Shown here in pieces: positions 1 to 6,516 of a stretch of DNA of 8,453 nt. Under the pieces are notes generated by a model that saw only the letters and a list, made by a program, of their open reading frames with translations, had not been told where the DNA came from and made no database searches. Both the position numbers and the translations under genes were made by a program. Position 1 is the first letter of the stretch. Every line of letters starts with the position of its first letter. Origin of the DNA: JBOGIF01 sp050742415 (GTDB lineage: Bacteria; Actinomycetota; Acidimicrobiia; Acidimicrobiales; AC-14); the NCBI GenBank assembly GCA_050742415.1, contig JBOGIF010000052.1, positions 1-8,453 of the forward strand. The letters are read 5' to 3'.

Positions 1-1170
1 CTCGCGCTTCCCGACGCTCAAGGCACAACCTGGCCGCCTCCAGAGCGCCGACGCCGACGCGGCCGCTGAGAGCGCTGCCAGTGCCGACGCTAGGCCTATG
101 AGCACAGGGCTCAATCGGCCGGGCGCCCGGGGGCGAGCAGGGCCGGTGGCCGCAGCATCCGTCTTCGCGGGCGGACGGTTGGCGGGCCGACCCACCGCCG
201 CGTCCGCACGTACCAGGCCCTGGCATCCGGCGCCGCAAGGGACGGATCGGTCCAGGGTCTCGAGCAGCCGACGGACTGCTTGGGCCGGGGAGAGCCCCTG
301 GGCCAGGAGGAGGGCGAGAGTGCCGCTGACGTGGGGCGCGGCCATCGATGTCCCGGCGGCCCACTCGTAGCGGCCTCCAGGGGCGGAGGAGACGATGTCG
401 GAGCCCGACCCGTCGCCCTGGCCGCCAGGCGCGACCACGCCCCACTTGGCGTCGCCCAGCGCCGTCGAGTAGTCGGTCACCCGACCGTCCTTGCCGGTGG
501 CTCCCACTACGACGGCGTCGAGGTTCCCGTAGTTGGAGCTGCCGCGCTCTACGACATCTTCGTCGTAGTTGCCTGCGGCCATTACCGGGATCGCTCCCCG
601 GCTCCACGCGTACTCGATGCTCGACTGCAGGGGCGTTCCGAGGATTCTCACCAGCACGCGGTCGCTGTCGCCGAGGCTCAGGTTCACCACCCGAGCCCCA
701 TGGTCGACCACCCATTGGATGGCGTTGGCGATGTCGTCGGTGCTCCCGACGCCGGACCGGAGAGCCTTGGCCACTACGAGGTGAGCGTCGGGAGCCACCC
801 CGGCGGTCCCCGCACCATTGCCGGCCCGGGCGACAGCGATGCCGGCGACGGCGGTGCCGTGGCCATCGTCATCGATGGCAGCACCCTCCCGGCACGGGCC
901 CCCTACGCACGTGGCCGAGACGTCCACCTTGCCCACGAGGTCCGGATGCGTCGCGTCGACCCCGCTGTCGACGATGCCGATCCTCACACCGGCCCCTGTC
1001 GAAGTGGGCCAGGCCAGGCTTGCCCCGATCTGGGTGAGGCCCCACTGATCGCGGAAGTAGGTGTCGTTGCTAGCTCGGGCCGGTGAGGTGGACAACAGGC
1101 CCGAGCACAGGACGGCCGCCGCGGCGGCAACCAGACCCCTTCGCTGTGAGGTCGTGGTCCTACAGCTCAC
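1..1170 (-). CDS. S8 (subtilisin-like) serine protease, secreted and membrane-anchored, 3' end cut by window
   Basis: Predicted extracytoplasmic endopeptidase of the subtilase family. Read from a GTG at 1170, the frame is open for 390 codons to the window edge with no stop. Residues 1-33 form a signal peptide (Arg-rich start, Ala/Val/Leu core, cleavage after SPARA). The catalytic triad is complete: Asp68 in GIVDSGVD, His104 in DGHGTAVAG and Ser275 in GTSMAAPH, with oxyanion Asn201 in MAAGN. The mature part starts almost at once with a QWGL segment (42-45), so no room remains for the usual ~70-residue I9 propeptide. Two close Cys pairs (88/93 and 312/316) could be disulfides. A Pro/Ala-rich linker (about 328-352) leads to a hydrophobic helix (about 353-376) followed by Arg-Arg, which suggests a C-terminal anchor as in mycosins. 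No ESX genes are in view, so mycosin is only an analogy. The GTG overlaps the upstream stop by 11 bp and lacks a clear Shine-Dalgarno, which implies translational coupling. Confidence 0.92.
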   Translation of the reverse strand, partial: MSCRTTTSQRRGLVAAAAAVLCSGLLSTSPARASNDTYFRDQWGLTQIGASLAWPTSTGAGVRIGIVDSGVDATHPDLVGKVDVSATCVGGPCREGAAIDDDGHGTAVAGIAVARAGNGAGTAGVAPDAHLVVAKALRSGVGSTDDIANAIQWVVDHGARVVNLSLGDSDRVLVRILGTPLQSSIEYAWSRGAIPVMAAGNYDEDVVERGSSNYGNLDAVVVGATGKDGRVTDYSTALGDAKWGVVAPGGQGDGSGSDIVSSAPGGRYEWAAGTSMAAPHVSGTLALLLAQGLSPAQAVRRLLETLDRSVPCGAGCQGLVRADAAVGRPANRPPAKTDAAATGPARPRAPGRLSPVLIGLASALAALSAAASASALWRRPGCALSVGKRE

Positions 1171-2491
1171 CGAAGTTGGAGCCGCAGGTGCCCAGGCCGT
1201 AGGCGTCCAACTTGGCGTCGGCCGCCGTGGTGAGCGTCGTGAGCTCTCGGTCAGCGGCCAGGAAGCGAGAGCTGGCCTCGTCGGCTGCCGCGTCCGTGAG
1301 CTCCTGGGCCTTGACGTTCGCCTTCTCCTGAGCGCTCAGCATCTCGGCGACAGCGGTCTCGTCTCCGGGCGGGACCGGGAGGCCCTTGATGTCGGCGAGG
1401 AGCTTGTCGAAGATGCCGCTCAGCTGGCCGAGGAACCGGGCCAACTCCGCTCCCGTGTCGGCGCGGGGCTCGGGGATCTTGTCGGCCTCCCGGGCGCCGG
1501 CCCGGCAAAGGTTCTCCGCCTTCACGACGAAGGCGCTCTTGATCACCGACTGCGATCCACCCAGCAGGGTGTCCACACCGGCCTTCATGCCGGCGGCGCA
1601 GGCACCGAGCCCGTAAGCCCCGGCCTGGGCCCCCGCGTCATCGAAGGCTGTGCGGAGGCTCCTGGAGGAGGCGGTGGTCGCAGCGTCGTCGCCCTTGGCC
1701 GCCCCGTCCTGGAGGGCCTTGGCGGCCTGGCTGCTGGACTCGAAGCTCCGGAGAAAGGCAACAGCCGACTCGCCTTCGGGACCCGTCGGCCGCTCGAGTG
1801 CCCGTAGCTGGCTGAGCTGACCTTCGGTGGCACCCAGCACGACACCCGCGGCGGTGGCGAGCTCGGGGTAGTTGGTGGGCTTGACGATGGCTGACACCGG
1901 CGCATTGGCCGGCCGGCAGACCGTATCGGCGCTGACGATGAACTCGGCTTTCGAAGGGGCGGTGTCCCTTGTGAGCAGCACGGCCCCGATTCCACCTCCA
2001 GCGAGGACGAGGGCTCCCACGACAATGCCGGCGACGAGGCCCTTGCGGCTGCGGCGGTCGCGCCGTTGGGGGGCGATGGCCGACGGTCCCTGCTGAGGAG
2101 TCCACTGCGGCTGCGGCTCTGGCTGCGCCGGGGGAAGGGACTTGGGCGGCGCCGGCGGGGCAGGCGGGGTAGGCCGCGTGTAGAGAGGAGGCGCCGGCGG
2201 CATGGTCGGCGGAGCGGGGGGCGCCTTGTAGGAACTGGCGACGCCGGCCGTCGGGGACGGGCGCGCCGCAACCTCGGCGGCCGCAGCCTGCAGGCGCGTA
2301 CGGATGTCGTTTCTCGGGACCGCGGTCTTGGCAGCCGCGATCCGCGTGCGAGTTGCCGGCCCCTTGGCCGTCGATTTGGACGCGGCCTTGGCCTTGGGCT
2401 TGGGTAGGGCCGCAGACTTGGCCGCACCGGCCTTCGGAATGGCCCGGGTCGATCTCGACGGAGTGGTCTTGGCTGGTCTGGTATCAGTCAT
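1160..2491 (-). CDS. Single-pass membrane protein with basic and Pro-rich N-terminus and two tandem Cys-bounded extracellular domains
   Basis: A 443-residue protein I cannot assign to a named family. The ATG at 2491 is chosen because AAGAGGAAG lies six bases upstream; the open frame extends further but without such a site. Residues 1-60 are rich in Lys, Ala and Arg, like histone-H1-type tails. Residues 88-135 are Pro-rich. A basic stretch (143-150) precedes one transmembrane helix (151-174), giving a cytoplasmic N-terminus and an outside C-terminus by the positive-inside rule. The outside part is an internal duplication: residues 181-298 and 318-436 each start K-x-x-F-[IV]-V-x-A-[DE]-x-[VL]-C-R, share E-[ST]-A-V-A near the middle and end A-Y-G-L-G-x-C. 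Each copy therefore has one Cys near each end (192/298 and 329/436), probably a disulfide. The stop codon overlaps the start of the downstream protease gene. A sensor, cell-wall or scaffolding role is conceivable, but the sequence does not show one. Confidence 0.85.
   Translation of the reverse strand: MTDTRPAKTTPSRSTRAIPKAGAAKSAALPKPKAKAASKSTAKGPATRTRIAAAKTAVPRNDIRTRLQAAAAEVAARPSPTAGVASSYKAPPAPPTMPPAPPLYTRPTPPAPPAPPKSLPPAQPEPQPQWTPQQGPSAIAPQRRDRRSRKGLVAGIVVGALVLAGGGIGAVLLTRDTAPSKAEFIVSADTVCRPANAPVSAIVKPTNYPELATAAGVVLGATEGQLSQLRALERPTGPEGESAVAFLRSFESSSQAAKALQDGAAKGDDAATTASSRSLRTAFDDAGAQAGAYGLGACAAGMKAGVDTLLGGSQSVIKSAFVVKAENLCRAGAREADKIPEPRADTGAELARFLGQLSGIFDKLLADIKGLPVPPGDETAVAEMLSAQEKANVKAQELTDAAADEASSRFLAADRELTTLTTAADAKLDAYGLGTCGSNFGEL
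1184..1540 (-). repeat. Protein-level tandem domain, copy 2
   Basis: Encodes residues 318-436 of the 443-residue membrane protein, from KSAFVV to AYGLGTC. It aligns with copy 1 at the first Cys-Arg, the E-T-A-V-A core and the closing Gly-Leu-Gly-x-Cys. The gene ends seven residues after the final Cys. Confidence 0.75.
1598..1951 (-). repeat. Protein-level tandem domain, copy 1
   Basis: Encodes residues 181-298 of the 443-residue membrane protein. It runs from the KAEFIV start to the AYGLGAC end. Its partner copy lies 57 bp further along the gene and has nearly the same length (118 versus 119 residues). The match is clear at the protein level at both ends and at the E-S-A-V-A core, but poor elsewhere, so the duplication looks old. 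Confidence 0.75.
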
Positions 2492-2495
2492 CGTT

Positions 2496-2504
2496 CTTCC
2501 TCTT
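2496..2504 (-). promoter_or_regulatory. Ribosome-binding site fixing the start of the duplicated-domain protein
   Basis: Read on the minus strand the bases are AAGAGGAAG, with the GAGGA core ending six bases before the ATG at 2491. This purine-rich site is the main reason for choosing that start over the longer open frame. Confidence 0.7.
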
Positions 2505-2522
2505 GGGCCCATGTCTGCGTCA

Positions 2523-2536
2523 GCCGAGCACTCGGC
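2523..2536. promoter_or_regulatory. Palindrome GCCGAG-CA-CTCGGC in the leader of the duplicated-domain gene
   Basis: Two perfect 6-bp arms are separated by two bases, about 32 bp upstream of the ATG at 2491. It could be a small operator or a weak leader hairpin. In GC-rich DNA a palindrome of this size can arise by chance, and no matching promoter boxes stand out nearby. Confidence 0.25.
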
Positions 2537-2597
2537 CGCATCAGCCCGCCGGGATGACACATCGGAGGCGACGCACCGGGACTTGAGGCTCAATACC

Positions 2598-2620
2598 GGG
2601 CTGGAGCGCGGGTCCAGCCC
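2598..2620 (-). terminator. Hairpin after the FAD oxidoreductase gene
   Basis: A perfect 8-bp stem (GGGCTGGA with TCCAGCCC) closes a 7-base loop. It starts 15 bases past the TAG stop at 2635-2637 on the minus strand. No T-run follows, which is common for actinobacterial intrinsic terminators. If it terminates, the duplicated-domain gene downstream needs its own promoter in the remaining ~100 bases. An mRNA-stabilising hairpin is the alternative. Confidence 0.5.
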
Positions 2621-2634
2621 CAGCGCGCCGACCT

Positions 2635-4200
2635 CTAGGTAGCGGCAGAAGGCGGTTGGTTGACGGGGTGGTCGTCGCCGTAGTGGTGGCGGGGGATGAC
2701 GGGAGCGTCGCGGCCGGTACCGCGGGCACCAACCCCGGCGGCGTCCTTCTTGGACGACTCCTCGTGGTACTCCTCTTCGACGTTGACGGTCCACACGTCG
2801 TGTTGCGTGCCAGTCGCGATGTTCTCGGCGGTGAGCATGGCCGTGTACATCGAGTGGTCCTGGTTGTTGTACCGGTGCATGCCGTTGCGCCCCACCGGGT
2901 GCACGTTGGGAGCGGAGGCCTTCAGCCACTCGACGATGCGGGCCACGTTGGCCTTGTAGTGCTGGTCGTAGAAGGGGTACGCCTTCGGCATCCGCACGAC
3001 GTAGCCGGCCTCGACCAGCGACGGGTCGGACAACAGACCCAGCACGCCGAGCTCACGCTTGCCCTGCTCGACGAGCTCCTCGTCGGGTCGGTTCCAGGTC
3101 TCGTCGCCCTCGAAGACGAAGAACTCGAGGCCCAGACAGGTGCGGCCCTCCTTCACCAGGTACGGCGACCATGACCCGAAGTTCTGGATGCGGCCCACCT
3201 GCACGTCCTTGGAGTGCACGTAGATCCAGTTGTCGGGGAAGCTGTAGCGCTCCGGCACCACCAGCGCCACAGTGAGGAAGTCCCGGTAGCGCAGGTCGCC
3301 GGCCGCCTTCACGGCCGGGTCGGAGGCGGGCGGGTCCATTGCCTTCAGGAGCTGCGAGATCGGCATCGACGAGATGACGTGGTCGCACGGGTACTCGGAG
3401 CGGGCTCCATCACGGGTCTCGGCGGTGACCGAGACGGCCTTGCCACCCTCGTGGCGGATGCCGACGACGCGTGTGTTCATCATCACCTTGCAGCCCTTGG
3501 CCTCGACCAGGTCTCGGCAGCGCTCCCACATCATCCCGGGGCCGAGCTTCGGGTACTGGAACTCCTCGATGAGAGAGGTGATCTCCTTCTGGTTACGTTT
3601 GGGCAACAGGGCGTTCACCACGGCGTTGAAAAGCGAGAGGTTCTTGATGCGCTGCGCCGCGAAGTCGGCGGGCATGTTCTTGGTGGGGACCCCCCAGAGC
3701 TTCTCGTTGTAGGTCTTGAAGAAGTGCTTGTAGAGCCGCCAGCCGAAGCGGGAGGCGATCCACCCTTCGAGCGTCGTCTGGTCCTTCGGTGGCCGGATGC
3801 GCACCCATACGTACGACATCACGCAGAGGAACGCCTCCCAGATGCCAAGGTTCTTCAGCGCGTTCGACGCCTTCAGGGGGTAGTCGTAGTACTTGCCCTC
3901 GTAGTAGATGCGGCTCATGCGCGGGCGCAGCATGAAGTCCTCGTCGGGGAGGATCTCGTGCCAGAACGCCTCCACCTCCTTCACCTTGGTGAAGAACCGG
4001 TGGCCACCGATGTCGAAGCGCCAGCCGTCGCGCTCGACTGTCCGGCTGATGCCGCCGACGATGGAGTCGGCTTCGAGGACCGTCGACGGGATGCCGTATC
4101 GGGCGGCCAGCTCGTAGGCCGCGGTCAGGCCTGCCGGCCCGGCGCCGATGATCACGACGTTTGGCATCTTGTCCGCGAGGACGTCAGGAGAATCGGTCAT
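2635..4200 (-). CDS. NAD(P)/FAD-dependent oxidoreductase, protoporphyrinogen oxidase / UDP-galactopyranose mutase-like
   Basis: A 521-residue flavoprotein with an N-terminal Rossmann fold: GAGPAG at 19-24 contacts the FAD pyrophosphate, and Glu43 at the end of the second strand fits the ribose ligand. GG at 49-50 and a FDIGGHRFF segment at 62-70 are typical of the amine-oxidase/HemY/mutase-like superfamily. A long substrate-domain insert follows (about 75-240). A conserved C-terminal FAD segment (GRNGMHRYNNQDHSMY, 437-452) closes the core. The last ~45 residues are polar, charged and probably disordered. Homologues of this type often sit near glycosyltransferases and are annotated as amine oxidases or mutase-like enzymes; no sugar genes are present here, so the substrate is unknown. 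The ATG at 4200 has only a weak AGAAAG site; Met12 (codon at 4167, preceded by GGACAAG) is a plausible alternative start. The gene is divergent from the hemerythrin-like gene across 144 bp. Confidence 0.92.
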   Translation of the reverse strand: MTDSPDVLADKMPNVVIIGAGPAGLTAAYELAARYGIPSTVLEADSIVGGISRTVERDGWRFDIGGHRFFTKVKEVEAFWHEILPDEDFMLRPRMSRIYYEGKYYDYPLKASNALKNLGIWEAFLCVMSYVWVRIRPPKDQTTLEGWIASRFGWRLYKHFFKTYNEKLWGVPTKNMPADFAAQRIKNLSLFNAVVNALLPKRNQKEITSLIEEFQYPKLGPGMMWERCRDLVEAKGCKVMMNTRVVGIRHEGGKAVSVTAETRDGARSEYPCDHVISSMPISQLLKAMDPPASDPAVKAAGDLRYRDFLTVALVVPERYSFPDNWIYVHSKDVQVGRIQNFGSWSPYLVKEGRTCLGLEFFVFEGDETWNRPDEELVEQGKRELGVLGLLSDPSLVEAGYVVRMPKAYPFYDQHYKANVARIVEWLKASAPNVHPVGRNGMHRYNNQDHSMYTAMLTAENIATGTQHDVWTVNVEEEYHEESSKKDAAGVGARGTGRDAPVIPRHHYGDDHPVNQPPSAAT

Positions 4201-4245
4201 TGGGTGCTTTCTGGCCGGGGGTACGAGGCAGCGCGTGCGCAGGAC

Positions 4246-4298
4246 GCGACCGAAGCACGGTAGTTGCCAGGGCTTCGCGACCGGTAACTCGCGGTCGC
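4246..4298. promoter_or_regulatory. Repeated GCGACCG element in the divergent intergenic region
   Basis: GCGACCG occurs at 4246-4252 and again at 4277-4283, 31 bp apart (close to three helical turns). The second copy is mirrored by CGGTCGC at 4292-4298, giving an inverted repeat with 7-bp arms and an 8-base spacer. The cluster lies between the divergent starts at 4200 and 4345, where a shared regulator would bind. No regulator is known for it, and GC-rich DNA makes short repeats cheap. Confidence 0.35.
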
Positions 4299-4344
4299 TC
4301 GGTCCGGCTGGTTAGCGCGCGAGCTACCAGGGCATGAAGCCGGC

Positions 4345-4893
4345 ATGGATGCCATAACCCTGCTGAAGCAGGACCACAAGACAGTCGAGTCGCTCTTCAA
4401 GCAGTTCGAGAAGGCGACCGAGAAGCCCGCGCAGGCCCGCAAGCTTGCCCAACAGATAATCAAGGAGCTGTCGGTCCACGCCGCCATCGAAGAGCAGGTC
4501 TTCTACCCGGCGGTCCGTGAAGCCGTGCCCGACGCCGAGTCCACCGTGCTGGAGTCGCTCGAGGAGCACCACGTCGTCAAGTGGCTGCTCTCCGAGATCG
4601 ACGGGATGGACCCCACTGACGAGCGCTTCGTGGCCAAGGTGACGGTGCTCATGGAGAACGTGCGCCACCACGTGGAGGAGGAGGAGACCGAGCTCTTCCC
4701 CGAGGTGCGCGAGGTCCTGAAGCGCAAGGCCCTGGCCGACATCGGCGACTCCATGGCGAAGGCCAAGAAGATCGTTCCGGAGAAACCGCACCCGCGCGCT
4801 CCCGACACCCCTCCGGGCAACCTCGTGGCGGGCGCGGGATCTGCTTTGGTGGACCGGGCCCGCAGCGCGGTACGTGCCAAGGCGCGCGCCTGA
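4345..4893 (+). CDS. Hemerythrin-like HHE cation-binding domain protein
   Basis: A 182-residue cytosolic protein predicted to hold a non-haem di-iron centre in a four-helix bundle. Ligand-type residues fall in the expected helices: His11 in LLKQDHKTV, His45 with Glu49 in VHAAIEEQVFYP, His75/76 in EEHHVVKWL, and His109 with Glu113 in HHVEEEETELFP. The two His-x3-Glu pairs are the family hallmark. Proteins of this kind bind oxygen, nitric oxide or peroxide, or store iron; which applies cannot be told here. After about residue 140 comes a Pro-rich then Ala/Arg/Lys-rich basic tail (147-182) outside the bundle. Only a weak GAAG precedes the ATG at 4345. A 7-codon frame starting at 4334 overlaps the start, probably by chance. 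The gene converges on the SDR gene with 25 bp between their stops. Confidence 0.93.
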   Translation: MDAITLLKQDHKTVESLFKQFEKATEKPAQARKLAQQIIKELSVHAAIEEQVFYPAVREAVPDAESTVLESLEEHHVVKWLLSEIDGMDPTDERFVAKVTVLMENVRHHVEEEETELFPEVREVLKRKALADIGDSMAKAKKIVPEKPHPRAPDTPPGNLVAGAGSALVDRARSAVRAKARA

Positions 4894-4905
4894 TCGAGCA
4901 GCCGC

Positions 4906-4934
4906 GGGCCGGCAGCTCCTACAGCTGCCGGCCC
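4906..4934. terminator. Bidirectional hairpin between convergent genes, SDR stop codon in its loop
   Basis: A perfect 12-bp stem (GGGCCGGCAGCT at 4906-4917 with AGCTGCCGGCCC at 4923-4934) closes a 5-base loop. It begins 12 bases after the hemerythrin-like stop on the plus strand. On the minus strand the final Gly-Arg-Gln-Leu codons of the SDR lie in the stem and its TAG (4919-4921) lies in the loop. Neither side has a T-run. The position and perfect pairing support a terminator serving both transcripts. Confidence 0.8.
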
Positions 4935-5704
4935 ACGAGGGCGCTGACCTTGCGGTTGAGCGTCCAGGGCGCCATCCGCGAAATGGCGGCGAGCACCCGG
5001 TAGCCGACCCGCGGGATGCACACCGCTTGCCCGCGTTCGAGCGCCCGCAGGCCCGCCTCGGCCACCTCCTCGGCCGACAGCCATGCCGGGCCGGGAACAC
5101 GTGAGCGGTCGAGCCCGGCGGTCTGGTGGAACTCGGTGCGGGTCATGCCGGGCAGCAGTGCCACCACGCTGATTCCCTGACCCCGGACCTCCTCGTGCAG
5201 CGACTGGCTGAAGCTGGTGAGGTAGGCCTTGGTGGCCGCGTAGGTGGCCAGGTACGGAACGGCCTGGACGCCGGCGATGGACGAGACGTTGACGATCCCC
5301 CCTCGGTTTCGCTCGATCATCCCCGGCAGCGCCGCCGACGTCAGCCGGACCGGGGCCAGGACGTTGAGGCGGACCTCGCGTTCTTCACGGTCGACGGGCT
5401 GGCTGGCGAACGGCCCACTTCCGCCGAACCCGGCATTGTTGACCAGCAGCTCGACCGGGCGCTGCCTGTCGCCGAGGCGCTGCTCCACCGCCGCAACACC
5501 CTCCGGGTCGGTGAGGTCGGCCACCAGCACTTCGATCTTCGATCCGTGCTCGGAGGCCAAGGACTCGAGACGGTCACGTCGCCGGGCGACCACGACGACT
5601 TCGCAACCCTTGGCGGCCAGGGCGAGAGCGAAGGCCCGGCCGATGCCGCTGGATGCTCCCGTGACGAGCGCGGTGGGCCAGCGGGACGAGAATGCGGCGG
5701 TCAT
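4919..5704 (-). CDS. Classical short-chain dehydrogenase/reductase (SDR), last gene of the metal-uptake operon
   Basis: A 261-residue NAD(P)-dependent oxidoreductase with every classical SDR mark. These are TGASSGIG at 15-22 (dinucleotide binding), Asp63 in VADLTD (adenine contact), NNAG at 89-92, Asn114, Ser141/142 in NVSSIAG, and the catalytic Tyr155-x3-Lys159 in YAATK. Arg residues at 41-43 after the second strand suggest NADPH rather than NADH. The C-terminal part (about 225-261) is hydrophobic and basic, which could allow weak membrane contact. The substrate cannot be told. Its ATG overlaps the permease stop as ATGA with no clear Shine-Dalgarno, so it should be translated by coupling to the transporter. 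The pairing may be functional or may simply be operon growth. Confidence 0.95.
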   Translation of the reverse strand: MTAAFSSRWPTALVTGASSGIGRAFALALAAKGCEVVVVARRRDRLESLASEHGSKIEVLVADLTDPEGVAAVEQRLGDRQRPVELLVNNAGFGGSGPFASQPVDREEREVRLNVLAPVRLTSAALPGMIERNRGGIVNVSSIAGVQAVPYLATYAATKAYLTSFSQSLHEEVRGQGISVVALLPGMTRTEFHQTAGLDRSRVPGPAWLSAEEVAEAGLRALERGQAVCIPRVGYRVLAAISRMAPWTLNRKVSALVGRQL

Positions 5705-6516
5705 CGCCGAAAGCTAGCGGTGCCCGCGTAGGTGGCGGCGAAGAGAGCCGCTCCCACCAGGACGATGGTGGCGCCCGAGGACGCGTCCAGGTGGTAGCTG
5801 AGGTTCATACCCACGAAGCCGCAGAAGGCGCCGATGGCAGACGACAGCCAGAGCATCCGGGAGAAGCTGTCGGTGAGCATCCGGGCCACAACCGCCGGGA
5901 TGACGAGGATGGCGGCGATGAGAACGGCGCCGAGCACCTTCATGGTGGCCAGGATCGACAGGGCCAGCACAAGCATCAGCACGCCGTCGACGCGGGCGGT
6001 GCGCACGCCGGAGACGTCGGCCACGTCGGGGTCGAAGGTCGTGAACAGCAGCGCCCGGTAGCCCACCAGAACCACGGCGACGGCCAGGGCGCAGACGGCT
6101 GCCACCACGGCCACGTCGGCGGTGGAGACGCCGAGGACGCTGCCGAACAGGGAGGCCTCCAGACTGCGACGGGCCGAGCCGAAGACGTTGAGAAGCACGA
6201 TCCCGAGAGCGAAGGACGCCGTCGTGATCACGCCGATGGCGGCGTCGGCGGCGATGACCCGCCTACGTGAGACGCGGCCGATGAGCAGCGCCGAGGCCAC
6301 ACCCCAGAGTCCGGCGCCGAGGTAGAAGTTGAACGACACGACGGCGCTGGCGGCGGCCCCTCCGAAGATGGCGTGGGACAGCCCGTGGCCGATGTAGCTC
6401 ATGCCCCGGAGCGTGACGTAGACGCCGATGAGCCCGCACAGCGCGCCGGCGAGCGTGGCCACGGCGAGCCCGTTGCGGAAGAACGCGAACTGGAACGGAT
6501 CGAGCAGCGTCGTCAT
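5701..6516 (-). CDS. Metal ABC transporter permease, ABC-3 family (ZnuB/MntB/TroC type)
   Basis: A 271-residue polytopic inner-membrane protein with about eight hydrophobic segments (roughly 16-36, 46-62, 65-80, 93-112, 132-152, 178-210, 220-240 and 247-265). The length and the RGMSYIGHGLSHAIFGGA segment (37-54) are typical of ABC-3 permeases, which import Zn, Mn or Fe with a cluster 9 binding protein. Many relatives have Gly-Asp where this protein has Gly-His (43-44). The Ala-Ala-Asp-Ala-Ala-Ile-Gly stretch at 89-95 follows the Arg-rich cytoplasmic loop. It overlaps the ATPase gene upstream and the SDR gene downstream by ATGA each, so it is tightly coupled to both. Confidence 0.97.
   Translation of the reverse strand: MTTLLDPFQFAFFRNGLAVATLAGALCGLIGVYVTLRGMSYIGHGLSHAIFGGAAASAVVSFNFYLGAGLWGVASALLIGRVSRRRVIAADAAIGVITTASFALGIVLLNVFGSARRSLEASLFGSVLGVSTADVAVVAAVCALAVAVVLVGYRALLFTTFDPDVADVSGVRTARVDGVLMLVLALSILATMKVLGAVLIAAILVIPAVVARMLTDSFSRMLWLSSAIGAFCGFVGMNLSYHLDASSGATIVLVGAALFAATYAGTASFRR

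Noticed and set aside
280..1086. Long plus-strand open frame opposite the protease gene
   Set aside because: The minus strand carries a complete S8 catalytic triad, signal peptide and membrane anchor here; the plus frame is a GC-rich codon shadow without recognisable motifs.
1..1170. Protease as a true ESX mycosin (MycP)
   Set aside because: Domain order is similar, but no type VII secretion gene is in the window and subtilases with C-terminal anchors exist outside that system.
2492..2929. Upstream extension of the duplicated-domain protein frame to 2929
   Set aside because: It would overlap the 3' end of the flavoprotein gene and run through its hairpin, while ATG 2491 has a good ribosome-binding site and begins plausible protein sequence.
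3214..4263. 349-codon plus-strand open frame opposite the flavoprotein gene
   Set aside because: Antisense shadow of a well-conserved FAD enzyme; composition dominated by Val, Gly, His, Leu and Asp with no domain, and it runs through the divergent promoter region.
4334..4357. Seven-codon frame overlapping the hemerythrin-like start
   Set aside because: It could be a coupling leader peptide, but it has no strong ribosome-binding site, no codon pattern suggesting attenuation, and is short enough to be chance.
4324..5100. Minus-strand open frame opposite the hemerythrin-like gene
   Set aside because: It crosses two genes and the terminator hairpin, and the plus strand shows all di-iron ligand motifs.
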